The notes below the pieces were generated by a model, which was given only the letters and a program-made list of their open reading frames with translations, was not told the origin of the DNA and did no database searches. 64,000 bases of DNA from Andrena cerasifolii (taxonomy: Eukaryota > Arthropoda > Insecta > Hymenoptera > Andrenidae). Positions 14,701 through 26,700 of the stretch are shown here, piece after piece. The DNA lies in assembly GCF_050908995.1 (NCBI RefSeq), contig NC_135125.1, positions 14,657,011-14,721,010 on the forward strand, read 5' to 3'. A program made the translations under genes and the position numbers. Every line of letters begins with the position of its first letter. The stretch's first letter is position 1.

Positions 14701-17700
14701 TCTGCGCTTCGTTAGTTGTTGCGACAAAAGCAACTGGTCGGCTTGTTTTTCGAAGAAAGGGCGGCTCATTACATCATCAAGGGGGGAGGGGGGAGTTGTC
14801 TGCCGTGGGGGAGAGGATAGTCATTAGTCAGCCGCGTTACAAATGTTTCCACTCGCTCAAACGGGCAGCGATCCGCTTGGAACGCGTTTAAACACACCCT
14901 GGAAATTCCCTCTTGGGACGAAAGGGAACGCGTCCGACTTGGAAACTGGCGTATTCTGTCGAGTGCTGGAAATAATCAAATTTCGCTTGGCTCGTTGGAA
15001 TGTACAGCTGATGCATTTCCACTTGGAGAATTCGTCGATATGTCTTTGAAGGCGTGACATTTATTTTCTTTAATATACATTGAGCGCTCTTTTCCAATGG
15101 TGTAGGGGTTCTAACACATTGGGACTTAGGAAAGCTTGTTTTAGTACATAGATACCTGAATTACGGTTATTTCTTTCTTTAGGGTTATATTTAATAGGCG
15201 TGTAAAATTAATTTTCTTTATCTTCTCTCTGGCCATTGTCTCTTATTTGACATCCATGGTATATGTAGTGATATTTTAATGATAATTTAGAAAATTTAGA
15301 GGCAATTCTATTAAAAAATTTAATATTAAGTAAGCATTAAACTCTTTGTCCTATGTGGAAGTTATCTTGAGTACATGCTTGATACAAGTTTCTTCGCAAT
15401 TAATTGAAACTTCACAGATTAGATTCAGGTACGTCGTCGATCTTGCTTTAATAACAGCTACTTGACGCAAGAAATAATTTTGCAAAATGACGTGCTCGTT
15501 TCGTTATCTTCTACGTATTTTCATCATCCCCACGCCCAAGAGGGATGTTCAAGTGATGAATATTTAATAAGCATCGGATTTTGCTTTCGCTTCCTAAATA
15601 GCATCTCATTAAAAAGCTTGTAATTATAATTATAATAATACACATTATTACTAAGTCGAATACCATAGCATCATAGAACACGCAATGTTAACATAACAGT
15701 TACAGAATATTCCTCAATTTCGCTATCCACTAATTAGAAGCTATTAACTAATGTTACAGCACAAATTAATGTTGCGTCATGTTCATTTAAAATCAACGGC
15801 TTCTTTCACCCCCTGCACCATCCGCCCCGCGAAATATATCCGCACCACTAACAAAAGGTACTAATAATCCAAGCAGGAAAAGGTTTCTGAAAGGAGCTCA
15901 TAAAGCAGTCCCTCGTTCCCGCTTAGTTCCGCAAGCGTCGCAATTTTTTATTAGCAAAAGTCCCGCAGAAGCTTATATAAGCCTTAAGGCAACGACAAAA
16001 GGTGCAATCCAGTGGGCTGGGGGATCGGGCCGCGGCTTAATAATGGTAAAAGCAATGTAATTTAATTCCTAGCTCACTCACGGACCCTGTAACCTGTGTT
16101 TAATCCGTCGGCGTCGGCTAGAAAAACTTTCCTGTCCGCCGCACGCCGTTAATTGGACTTTGATGAAAATTAAACGGCAAAAATGCCGCAGCTTGTTAGC
16201 CATGGCAATTTGTATGGGTGATCTGTCTGTGTCAGCCGAAATCGCTAGCAAACCAACATGAGTTTCATTAAAGCTAACTGATCAGTTATGTGAGCGCTTG
16301 TTATCGGGAAAAATATTTAAAAATCTCCATTCGTTCCCATTCTTTTCGACCGTGTGTCACTAAACTATTAGCGAACGTAGGTGCGCGTCTGACACTTCGT
16401 GCGTATCAGAACAACGCTTTCCGGCGGCAAACTAATTCCCTTTCCCCTAATAATTAGGGAAAGGGAAAATTCGTCTTGGGAAAGTCAGTGGGAGGCCGGC
16501 GTCTACGAGGACCTCTGACCCGTCATCGGGCCCTAACAGTTCCTTGTCCCCTGAGTACAACGAGGCCTTTGAAAATCCCCTTGTACGCCAGGGAAATTGG
16601 CACCTCGCTTTGGAAAAGTCGCGCCTTGTTCAAGAATACTGGCGCCTTGAAATAAACACTTCTTTCAACGGGCCAGATACCAAATTCCGCCTACGGACGG
16701 AACACCATTCGAGTCCCTATATGAATTCAAAGGGGGGTCATATTTCAAATCGAACATACAGTAGTGGTGAAAGAGAAGTTTCAACTGTGAATGGTAACGA
16801 AAGTGAGATAGTTAGAGGAAGTCGATTAGGGGAGACCGGGGCTAAAAGTTCCGGGGGTAAGTTGTTCCGACGGCTCTATCTTGAAAATAAAAAGAGCGTT
16901 GTACTTTAAATTATTTTTTCCGTGTGAGTTGATCACGCCACTCTGTCCCCCACTTTAATAGCGTCCGCGACAGCGAATTGTGTGGTTGTAAGCAAGGACC
17001 TATTAGTCGCGTACCAGATAAGTAAAAATTTTTCTATCATTACTTTTTGGTCTATTTCAATTATTTAACGTAGATATTATAGATTGAATCGTTCTTATGG
17101 ATCAAATGACATTTAAGAACATGGTGCAATAGTGTTTATCGTTTGAATACATGTATAAGCAGAATAATCTTTGAAATTGCTACATGTGTCGGTAGGGGCT
17201 AGTTGTTACCGTGACTTGGGGCACGTTGGTACCGTAAAAACTTGCCCCGCCGCAAATAGGTCTGTGAAGATAGCACCCCCAAATTCGATTTTTTAAAAAA
17301 ACTCAACGGCATTCGTTTGTCCTTCGTTTGCCCACGTTTGCCCATAAAAAATTTTTTTTTGCCCACCCTCCAAAAAAAGTTATGAACAAAATAAAAAATT
17401 TGTCTTCAGCACCCACGATGAATACATTTCAATTTTTTAAAAGAAGGATACGAATATACCCGACCTGGCCACGTTTGCCCACTCTCAGATTTCATTTGCC
17501 CACCCTCCAGAATTTAAATAAAAAATAAAAACCTCGAAAAGAAGGGTACAGGTGAAGCGATCGCGTTGAAGTTCGATTTTTCTAGAAAATATTATCAAAA
17601 TCGGTCTTTCAACGATGCAGTCCGTTAGTTTAGATGTAGAAGAGATTTGCCAATGCATTAATTTCGTATGCCCACCCTCCAGAATCGAATTATTAACAAA

Positions 17701-20700
17701 GATAGCCAAGAAGTGCGTCGTTGGAAATAATTCGAGAGTATCGCCAGACATCTGTTTACGTTTCGGCAGTGGCACTCGGCGCTGCGCCCCTTTAGTTAGG
17801 GTAGCAGCGCTGCGTGTCGTCATCGAACGTGCCGAAACGTAAACAGATGTCTGCGACACTCTCGAATTGTTTCCAACGACGCACGAAAGTCAGTCGGTTT
17901 ACAGAGTTCGGGCGCAACTCTTGCGAGATCGTGCGTTCATTTACGGTTTGTGAAGTAACTGTGACATTATATTATTTTCCGTTGTGCGATATCATTGCGG
18001 TAATTAGTGAAAAATGACTAGAAAACCACTCTGGTATTATTCTGCACATGCTGCAGATGTGTGAAAAGTGTGAAGTGTTCGATGAGCGATACAAATTGAA
18101 GTGGATAACATGTCACCAAACACCTTAACCTTTACGGTAAGAACAATCGATTTTGATAATTCATTCGGAAAAAAAACAAACGGAAAGGTATTCGGTTCAA
18201 CGGGTACCGCACTTCTTGGCTATCTTCATTAATAATTCGATTCTGGAGGGTGGACATACGAAATTAATGCATGGGCAAATCTCTTCTATGTCTAAACTAA
18301 CGGACTGCATCGTTGAAAGAACGATTTTGATATTATTTTCCAGAAAAATTGAACTTTAACGCGATCGCTTCAACGGGCACCGCACTTCTTGGCTAAGTTT
18401 ATTAATAATTCGATTCTGGAGGGTGGGCATACGAAACTAATGCATGGGCAAATCTCTTCTATATCTAAACTAACGGACTGCATCGTTGAAAGAACGATTT
18501 TGATATTATTTTCCAGAAAAATCGAACTTTAACGCGATCGCTTCAACGGGCACCGCACTTCTTGGCTATCTTTATTAATAATTCGATTCTGGAGGGTGGG
18601 CATACGAAATTAATGCATGGGCAAATCTCTTCTACATCTAAACTAACGGACTGCATCGTTGAAAGAACGATTTTGATAATATTTTCCAGAAAAATCGAAC
18701 TTTAACGCGATCGCTTCAACGGGCACCGCACTTCTTGGCTATCTTTATTAATAATTCGATTCTGGAGGGTGGGCATACGAAATTAATGCATGGGCAAATC
18801 TCTTCTACATCTAAACTAACGGACTGCATCGTTGAAAGAACGATTTTGATAATATTTTCCAGAAAAATCGAACTTTAACGCGATCGCTTCAACGGGTACC
18901 GCACTTCTTGGATATCTTCATTAATAATTCGATTCTGAAGGGTGGGCATACGAAATTAATGGATGGGCAAATCTCTTCTACATCTAAACTAACGAACTGG
19001 ACCGTTGAAAGAACGATTTTGATAATATTTTCGAGAATAATCGAACTTTAACGCGATCGCTTCATCTATACCCATTTTTTCGCGGTTTTTATTTTTTATT
19101 TAAATTCTGGAGGGTGGGCAAATGAAATCTGAGAGTGAGCAAACGTGGTCAGGTCGGGTACATTCGTATCCTTCTATTAAAAAATTGAAATGCATTCATG
19201 ATGGGTGATGAAGACAATTTTTTTATTTTGTTCATAACTCTTTTTTGGAGGGTGGTCAAACGAAAATTTTTGATGGGCAATCGTGGGCAAACGATGGACA
19301 AACGAATGCCGTTGAGTTTTTCCAAAAATTCGAATTTGGGGGTGCTATCTTCACAGACCTGCCGCAAATGTATAAATTGTTTCCGCTGTGCTTTAAAATG
19401 CGAACATATGAATGAAAGGCGGAAAGGGACACGACTTCGATCGAAGATATGCGTAAAGATAAATAAAAACTGTCGCTTTTGGTTTTCTTTTAAAGATAAT
19501 ACATTTTTGTTGGTCCGAACCTTCATAAATAACCATTATTAATAAAATTCTGCTTTATTTCATTAGAAAATGAAATATTTCATTAAAAGGCAACTCTTAT
19601 ATCATAGTAACAACTTACCCCAATGCGATAACAACTTGCCCCATATAGGGGTAAGAAGTTCCGCTTCGATCAGCCACAAATAAATTACGTTCTATGGGAA
19701 ACCTATTACAATATATTAAACACAAGCTTAAAATCAGAAGATATAATAAATTTAACAAGAAATTAGTCAATAGTGAAGAGAATAACTACATTATTTTCCA
19801 GTCATTTTTTATGTTTTATCGAAATCGGAACTTTTAGCCCCGGCCTCCCCTACAAAGAATTATATCTTAAAAATTGTATCCCACAGTTTGGGGCTCAGTG
19901 ATACCAACATTTGGGATGTACAAGTTGTAACTGAACTCACACTGAATTGAAGTGTAGAGTCGTATCTATCTTGGAACATCCTATGTATTGAATATACTTT
20001 ATTCGAATTACTTCAAAAAGCATCGTCAGCTCCAGACTCTTCATCCTCATTCTTCTATTAAACTGGAGAGGGTAATAGAAATAGGAGGGGGTGGATTTTC
20101 ATCGATGTAATAATTCAATACATTGCTTTTCCATGGGCTTTTTCGCGGTTCAAATATTAAATGGAGAAATCCAATCTTTGGGTGCGCAGTTAATCTCGCA
20201 GCGAGATTTCAATTTTCGTCGAAGTCAGCGTTATCATTCGATGCACAGATATACATGCGCGAACCCGAAGGCATTGTATATCACTCGCTTGCCCGTGTTT
20301 CTTATGATACTACAGAATAATATATGTACACACGTATACCCGGAGACGTGGTCAGAGCAACCCTTGACCCCCTTTTCCACCCCCTGGCCGCTTCTTTTGT
20401 CCTACCGAGATCTGGCTCGGTTATATTGTAAGTTACACGGGTTCTCACTTAAATTCCCTTTTTTTCTCTCGGCTAAACCAGGATCGACGCTCAGGGGATT
20501 TATTTCAAGGTTGGTGGCTCTCGCTGGAAGAGATTCTTTCCAGCTGATGGGGGGGAAGTCACTATTTTTCAAGCAAGTTCTGCATTGGTATTGATCATCA
20601 TACGTGTTCCTTGAGAAATGGAAGGACCATTGTGAATTCAAGATTTGAAATGATTTTGTGTGTATTCTTAGTTGAGCAGTAATGGAGTCCTAATTCGGTC

Positions 20701-23700
20701 CTTAATTAAATTTCTAGGAAGCCAGGAATTACGCTTGGTTAAGATTGATTAAGTTAAAATTTAAGATTATTAGTTTATTCGAGGTGCAGTCCTTTTCTTC
20801 TTTTAGATGCTAATATGTTGGAAATTTGAAGCTGAGTTTGTAGATTGTCTTAGATTATTTTTAGCCTCCACATTTTCGTTTCTTACAATGCAATTTCGGT
20901 TGGCGGGAATCCTAGAGGGCAATAGACCTTGTGCATTTTTGGCTGGTATGGAGTCCAATATAGTAGATTGCACTTGCAACTCATTTTTACTGCAAGCTGT
21001 ACAAACTGGAAATTCAAATAAAACGGTTCATTGAAAACCAAATTGAATTACCTGGACCGCCAAATAGAAGTACAATAATTATTCGCAGATTTAATCAACC
21101 AAATGGAGTGGAACAGTGAAACGTGATGTAAAATAAAATTCTTTTTACACTTAACTTGATCAAGCAAATGAAGTCGAATGGACTTTAATATCACATGTTT
21201 TCATTCAATTGAAATGAAATTAATTTAAAAAGCAAATGTAGCGTTCAACGGTAAATTTATTATAATCAATCCTCTGTGCAGTTAAACAACTGATGACGAA
21301 TAAATGTCACTCGTGAAGCTAATTTCATTGTACAAATAATAACCACCAACAAAATTGTACAAAATACAACAGCCCAAAGCATCTCTCGGGGATTAGTCAC
21401 TATTTCTTTTAAATTTCAATAAACTAAAATTCGCAGGTAATGAAACATTAAGCAAAATGACGAAATGCACCACTTCACCTAAAACAGAATATTTCATCCA
21501 AAGATAGGTACTCGTACATCGTATCTTTTTAAAGATGCATGCTCGAAATACATTATCCTTCAAAACATAAGCTTTCCCCAGTTTGTCGCTTTAATTTAAC
21601 GTATCTGCTTCCTAAATTTCAATTACGACCTTCGACAAATCAAATCACCGGTACCGTTTTGGATCCCCTTTCGACTGATTTCACGATCTCACGGCCATTC
21701 GCGTTTCTCGTTCTCAATTAATACCTATTAACGTCGAGGATTCTCAAAACTGTCGCGCCGTATATTTAACGCTCAACGGCCGCTTCAGCAATTACAAAAT
21801 TTCAATGCGTGAGTATATCCTCCGCGGAGGATGAATTTAATTGACGGATTCTTCGCGCGCGCACCGATGCTCTGATGCGAATATAAATTTTCATGAGACC
21901 GTTTAAAATGCAACTCGTCGCACGCCAGCGTGCAGCCCCTGGTATAAACACATTAGTGGCACGTTGACCTGCCTCTAATCTGCGCGTAACGAACCTCCCC
22001 TGATTCGACTTGAATCGTTGTTTTACGCGTCCTTCGAAACGTTGCTACGGAGGGGGTAGGTAAAGATTTTTAAGATTGTTGATGGGAATCTCTGTCTCAA
22101 TGACATTCTAGTAGCGAGCTACCTACTTGTCATTTGATTTCACTAAATAGGGGACGTAGATTATCGAGATGTATGATAAAACCTCGCCAGATGAGTAATC
22201 CTGCAACGTATCGTATTCTAAATTTCAGCTGCGCGCGAATTAAACGCGTTATTTTCTATCACAATGAAATTTCCCTTTTGTCTATTAATCGTAATGGTGT
22301 TCTGGTTAACGTGTTTTCCGCGCAGCGTAATGCAATTGTTTCAATTAAACCGGCTTGAGGCAATTAGACTAATTGCGTTCAGTTTAAGCGTCGGCGGAAC
22401 AGCTTCGCCGGTCGCGTTACGAAGTCGGTTTAAACGATTTTTCGACTGCGATAGGTCCGCGCGGCTTAATCAGTTTTGTAAAACTCCTCTAAACCGATTA
22501 GCGTAGGGAAGTTTGATTGTCCTGTTCTTCGACGAGGAGTTTGTTGCCACCCTCTTCTTGCTTCGTGATTTATTCCATTTCTCAATGTAACTGTTGCAAT
22601 TCAGCCGATTGTTCTGCAGCTTTTAAGTAATAGGTTTCGCTCAGGTTCGAGACTTCCTCTTTGCTAGTCACCCATGACCAACGACAGCGGCAAGGTGATC
22701 TAGTTATTCCGTTTTATCTTCGCTTCTTTCAGACCGGCAGTCATTTGTGACACGACCATTAAGAATTAAGAGACTTCACGGATAAATCAATGTATAATGT
22801 AAAGAGCGATAGATAAACCAATAAAGTTGTTCTTATACAATGAACAAATAATATGTTTCGTGATTTCGTGTCTGCAGAGAGGGAGTTCACAAGTATGTCC
22901 CCAAGTAGTTTTCGTTGCCCCTAGAATTCACGCTTTCGTGTCGCGATATATCCTGTATATTTTAATAAATGTCCGTTTATAAGGGTTCGCCAAGGGAAAC
23001 CATATTCCAAAGCACAAACCCTGCTCCCGTGCTGTTTTAATCCACACGGGGGATACCGTTAGCGAATTGACAGGTCTCGGGGAAACTTGTCCCTACAGAG
23101 ACGACGTTGTAAGGGAGCTTAACGCCTTTTAGACGGCGAGACGCAATATCGTAGCGTCGCGTCGCGGGGCAGGTATAAATTTTTATGAGGGAACTTGGGT
23201 CGCAACTGTTACGATGATAGCGTGGCTCATTGCCGGAGGAAATTAACGACACCAGTTCGGAGAGACGGAGCTGTGGAAGAAGTGCTTTGGACGCAGTTGC
23301 TTTGGTTTCATGGGCTGTGCTTACGAGGACTTTTGGGGACGAGTCTGCTTCCCAATGCATTTATATGGAGATCAAGTTGAGGCGCCCAAGTTGCTGTCGT
23401 ATAGCTAAGCTAATTGTGCCAGATTTTTTAACAGAAATGTGGGATTATGGCGGATTTTATGGAACAAATGAGGGTTACTTTAAAGTCTTTAAACTGTAGT
23501 CGATAATAATGTAGGTTAATATTAAATATTGAGCAAAAATTCTTGGGGGTAGATTTAGTGGAGAATCTTTAGTTTTTTTGAGTTAGAATATTAGTTTTCT
23601 GTCTCTAAAATTATTACTAATTGTTTTTATACAGAATTATGATAGTTTGGCGTAAGAGAATTTTATTTATATATATTTCACTCAAATTGATTAAGTATTA

Positions 23701-26700
23701 CTATTTATAATACCCTCGATATTATATCTACGATACAATTAGCTTATAAATACAGTTAATACTAGAGTTATTATTACAATAGTCCAAATTTACTGCGATC
23801 ACAATGAAAAATATATTGCTCCTCATAACCATCGACTGTGCTCCTTATTATTTAAACATTGAGTTTTTACATGACACACAACTAACTCTAATACAATTAT
23901 GGCTTCAGAAATGGCAGCCGAGCTTGGCTAAGGCAGCCCAGAGATGGGCCAATCAGTGTCTGGGGCTGGTCCACGACAATGCAACCGGCTTATACTTGGA
24001 TGGTTTCGGGCAGAGTGGACAGAATATCTTCATCACCACTGGTCGAACACTCTGGTATGTTTATATAAATCTATTTCATAATAAATTCTACATTTTGAAA
24101 ACCTCGTCGGTTTCTAAGATACTCTACTTCAAATCGTTCATCTATACATCCCACATTTCCACTGCCAATTGATTCCATGAACATTCTATGGTACATGTAT
24201 TCTTCAATGAGTTCTTAAGAAACTCTAGGAAACAGTTTCCTAAATTGATATTCCATAAACAAATTAATAAGTGATAAATCGGATAGAGTGGTTAAACTTT
24301 ACTGTAGTTAGAATTTCCATTTAAATGGACGTCGACTGATCCAGTTTTGGGTGTTGGGCGAGCAACGCTTTCGTCTCCCGGAGGGAGGTCCCTGGCGGCA
24401 AGGGATGACGGTTTCGCGGTACTCGAGTAACCGCGGAATTCTGGCGCGCGAGGTGCCGAATTCCGAGTATCAAGTATTGCGAAATACCAGGGGAACCAGA
24501 CCTTTATTTCCGCAGAACTCGGTCCGTCGATGCGCCTCGATTAATTGAATTTTTTCGTTCCCCGGCGTCCCAGTTGTTTAGCGTAAAAAATTCAGCTACC
24601 CCACGTCGATATTGGACGTTTCGCGGTGTCACGCATTCTTGGGTAAAAGTTTCACAGATGATCGATTAGCTTCTGGAATTTAAAGGTGTAAATCCACAAT
24701 GAGACTTTAATCTCAGGAGACAGTTATTTCATTATTTATTATTTATTTATCAAATTCTAAAATACTGTATGCTAATATTCACATATTTTATTTCTTCAAT
24801 TTTTAACGTAAAATAATCTATATGTGCATAGGCAAGGTAGTTACTAATTAAATGAAGAAAATCTAAGTCCCAAGCGAGGCTAGAAATAGTTCTGTCAGGG
24901 TTGAGCAAACGTTGAATGCACACCGTGGCGTTTCAGTGGAACAGCCTATTATTGTTCAGACACGAAGGCTCCGATTGATTCGAAGCTGCCATTCAGATTG
25001 CCATTGTTCTGTTCCTGTCTAATGATAACTTGCTTTCGTACTCGTTGATCTCCTCAGGGACCCACCTGTTGACATTCATGGAACAATTGTCGCCGATGCT
25101 ATTTCCACGGCTTCCTTTGCTAGGAACAATTCAGCTGAAACTGTGCGAGTAATTCTGTGCCAGTTTTTAATTGATCTGATTCGTTCCTCTGCTCAGTATT
25201 ACCTCTTGTAAAATGTCGTGGGTGTTCCAAAGCGCGAAGGATGATTTCAGAGGAGGGCCTAATTTACACTTCGAACATTTGTGTTTCTTTTGCACTGTGT
25301 GACAAAAGTTTTTATGTGGCATAAATTCTTAATGGATAGGGATTTTGACGAGATTAAAATATGACGTGGTCTACATGAAATGAAGGGTAGTTTCAGTGAT
25401 CATTCCACTTGTTCCAAATAATATAACAACCCGTGTACCAGGCTCACTTTCCCTAGGTTTCACCAAACACCAAATCTTTCATCTTGCTCCATATTCCAGT
25501 TGCAAAAATTCGCTCGCAAGCACAACAATCGCGCAACACAGAATTTCCCCATTGAACCCCGCGAATCCCTTCTTCCAGGAACTTCCCCGTCAGAATGTGG
25601 TTCATGGAGTACAAGGACTACAAGTTCGGGGACGACGAGACCAATGACTTGCACGAGATCGGCCATTACACTCAAATCGCGTGGGCATCGACGCACTTGG
25701 TCGGCTGCGGTGTCAGCCACTGCACCGGTGGCAAAGGTCCTCTCGGCAAGGATTTCTTCATGTACGTCTGCAACTACGCACCAAGGTGAGTGCGTCTCTC
25801 TCGCAGAAGAAATATCGCACGATCTAGCAGCAACGTGTCAGCCAGAAAACTCAGGGAACGCCAGCTTCTTTTCCCCCCTTTTTTTTCACCCCACGTTTTG
25901 CTTCGCTCCATTATATCGATGTTTGTTACGCCCCACGGAGGGAAACTTCATTTCACGCCTGTGCCGGGATGCGCCGCGAGATCTCCGCTGCAAAAGTACC
26001 TCGCTGGGGGAATAACAATCGCGATGCGAGCTTTTACAAGATTACGCTGCAATTGAAAGGTAAGGCGCGCTTCGTGGAATAACACGTTGTGCGCTTTCCG
26101 CGGGCAAAAATTGCTCAGTGGAGTCTGGTGTTCCCGTTGAAGGGCATGTCTAACCCTTTACGCTTCAACTTACTCGATGATCGATGGATTAGAGATAATC
26201 TTTGATCGACGAATTGAATACAGGATTTTGCAATATGAAGTAATATGTAGAGCAGACTTACTCTACTCACTAGTGATTCATATAATTCCTCGAATTACGA
26301 AGTCATTCCGTGTTTAAAGTGTCTAAGGAAGTCAGTACGCGGCGTTCATGCAGGCTTTAGTGTGCCTGGCTGGCAAGCTTGAAGTGCAAAGGGTAAATCA
26401 TACTGTTCCGAGTGGCTAGGCAGTAGAATATTCAATGACTGGTCAGACACACACTGGGTGATGGAGAATGCGCTCCCTGGGTTTGAAGTTTTATTCGTTT
26501 GCTTCTGTTTAACTAATCTGAACGGGGTAGACATGGATATAAAGGCATTTGATGGAAATATTGATCCGTGTATTAAATTTCTGACTATGTTGCGTTAGAA
26601 TATCTCATATTACAGCTGAACGTGAGCTCTAGTTCCTTCAATATATAAAATTCATAATAGGCAGTAATTTCGTCTCTCCCTTGCAATTTTACTCGCCATT

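Larger units (their letters stand above)
17258..19360. mobile_element. Foldback-type DNA transposon, 2103 bp, non-autonomous
   Basis: Both ends read inward AGGTCTGTGAAGATAGCACC. The outer arms 17258-17557 and 19061-19360 are each 300 bp and are inverted copies with scattered mismatches and a few compensating indels. Inside the arms lies a 173-bp subrepeat, once (12 bp short) on the left (17558-17717) and five times on the right (18196-19060). The 478-bp centre (17718-18195) holds a hairpin and no transposase. A perfect 9-bp duplication flanks it. Known: long inverted arms built from tandem subrepeats define foldback elements, and Drosophila FB and Mutator-like elements make 9-bp duplications. 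Inferred: a foldback or Mutator-like derivative moved by a transposase coded elsewhere. Open frames across the arms are repeat shadows. Confidence 0.85.
16829..19850. mobile_element. Older TIR element, host of the foldback insertion
   Basis: The 25-bp ends 16829-16853 (GGGGAGACCGGGGCTAAAAG...) and 19826-19850 are inverted copies with one mismatch, and TA flanks both ends (16827-16828, 19851-19852). Inside, variants of a GGGGYAAGTTGTTAYCG motif recur near both ends (for example 17197-17232 and 19612-19660). Without the foldback insertion the element is about 0.9 kb with no coding potential, so it is non-autonomous. A TA duplication is usual for Tc1/mariner-like elements, but two bases are weak evidence, so the superfamily is open. 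Confidence 0.65.
10727..23908 (+). other. Intron 2 of the CRISP-family gene (13.2 kb)
   Basis: GT at 10727 to AG at 23908. The largest intron. It hosts the nested mobile elements at 16829-19850, a G-rich tract at 14781-14812 and a small stem-loop at 16434-16470. The remainder is AT-rich unique DNA with some CpG-rich patches. No nested gene could be supported. Confidence 0.8.

Noticed and set aside
18196..19060. Evenly spaced repeats that might suggest a CRISPR array
   Set aside because: Units are 173 bp, contiguous and without spacers, in an insect-type genome.
17485..19526. Open frames of 60-125 codons within the foldback arms, repeated on both strands
   Set aside because: They are the same repeat read several times; no transposase motif.
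20091..20594. 167-codon plus-strand frame
   Set aside because: No domain, no codon bias, and inside intron 2; treated as chance.
25500..26015. 171-codon frame overlapping coding exon 4
   Set aside because: Frame-shifted shadow of the CAP exon; the CAP motifs are in another frame.
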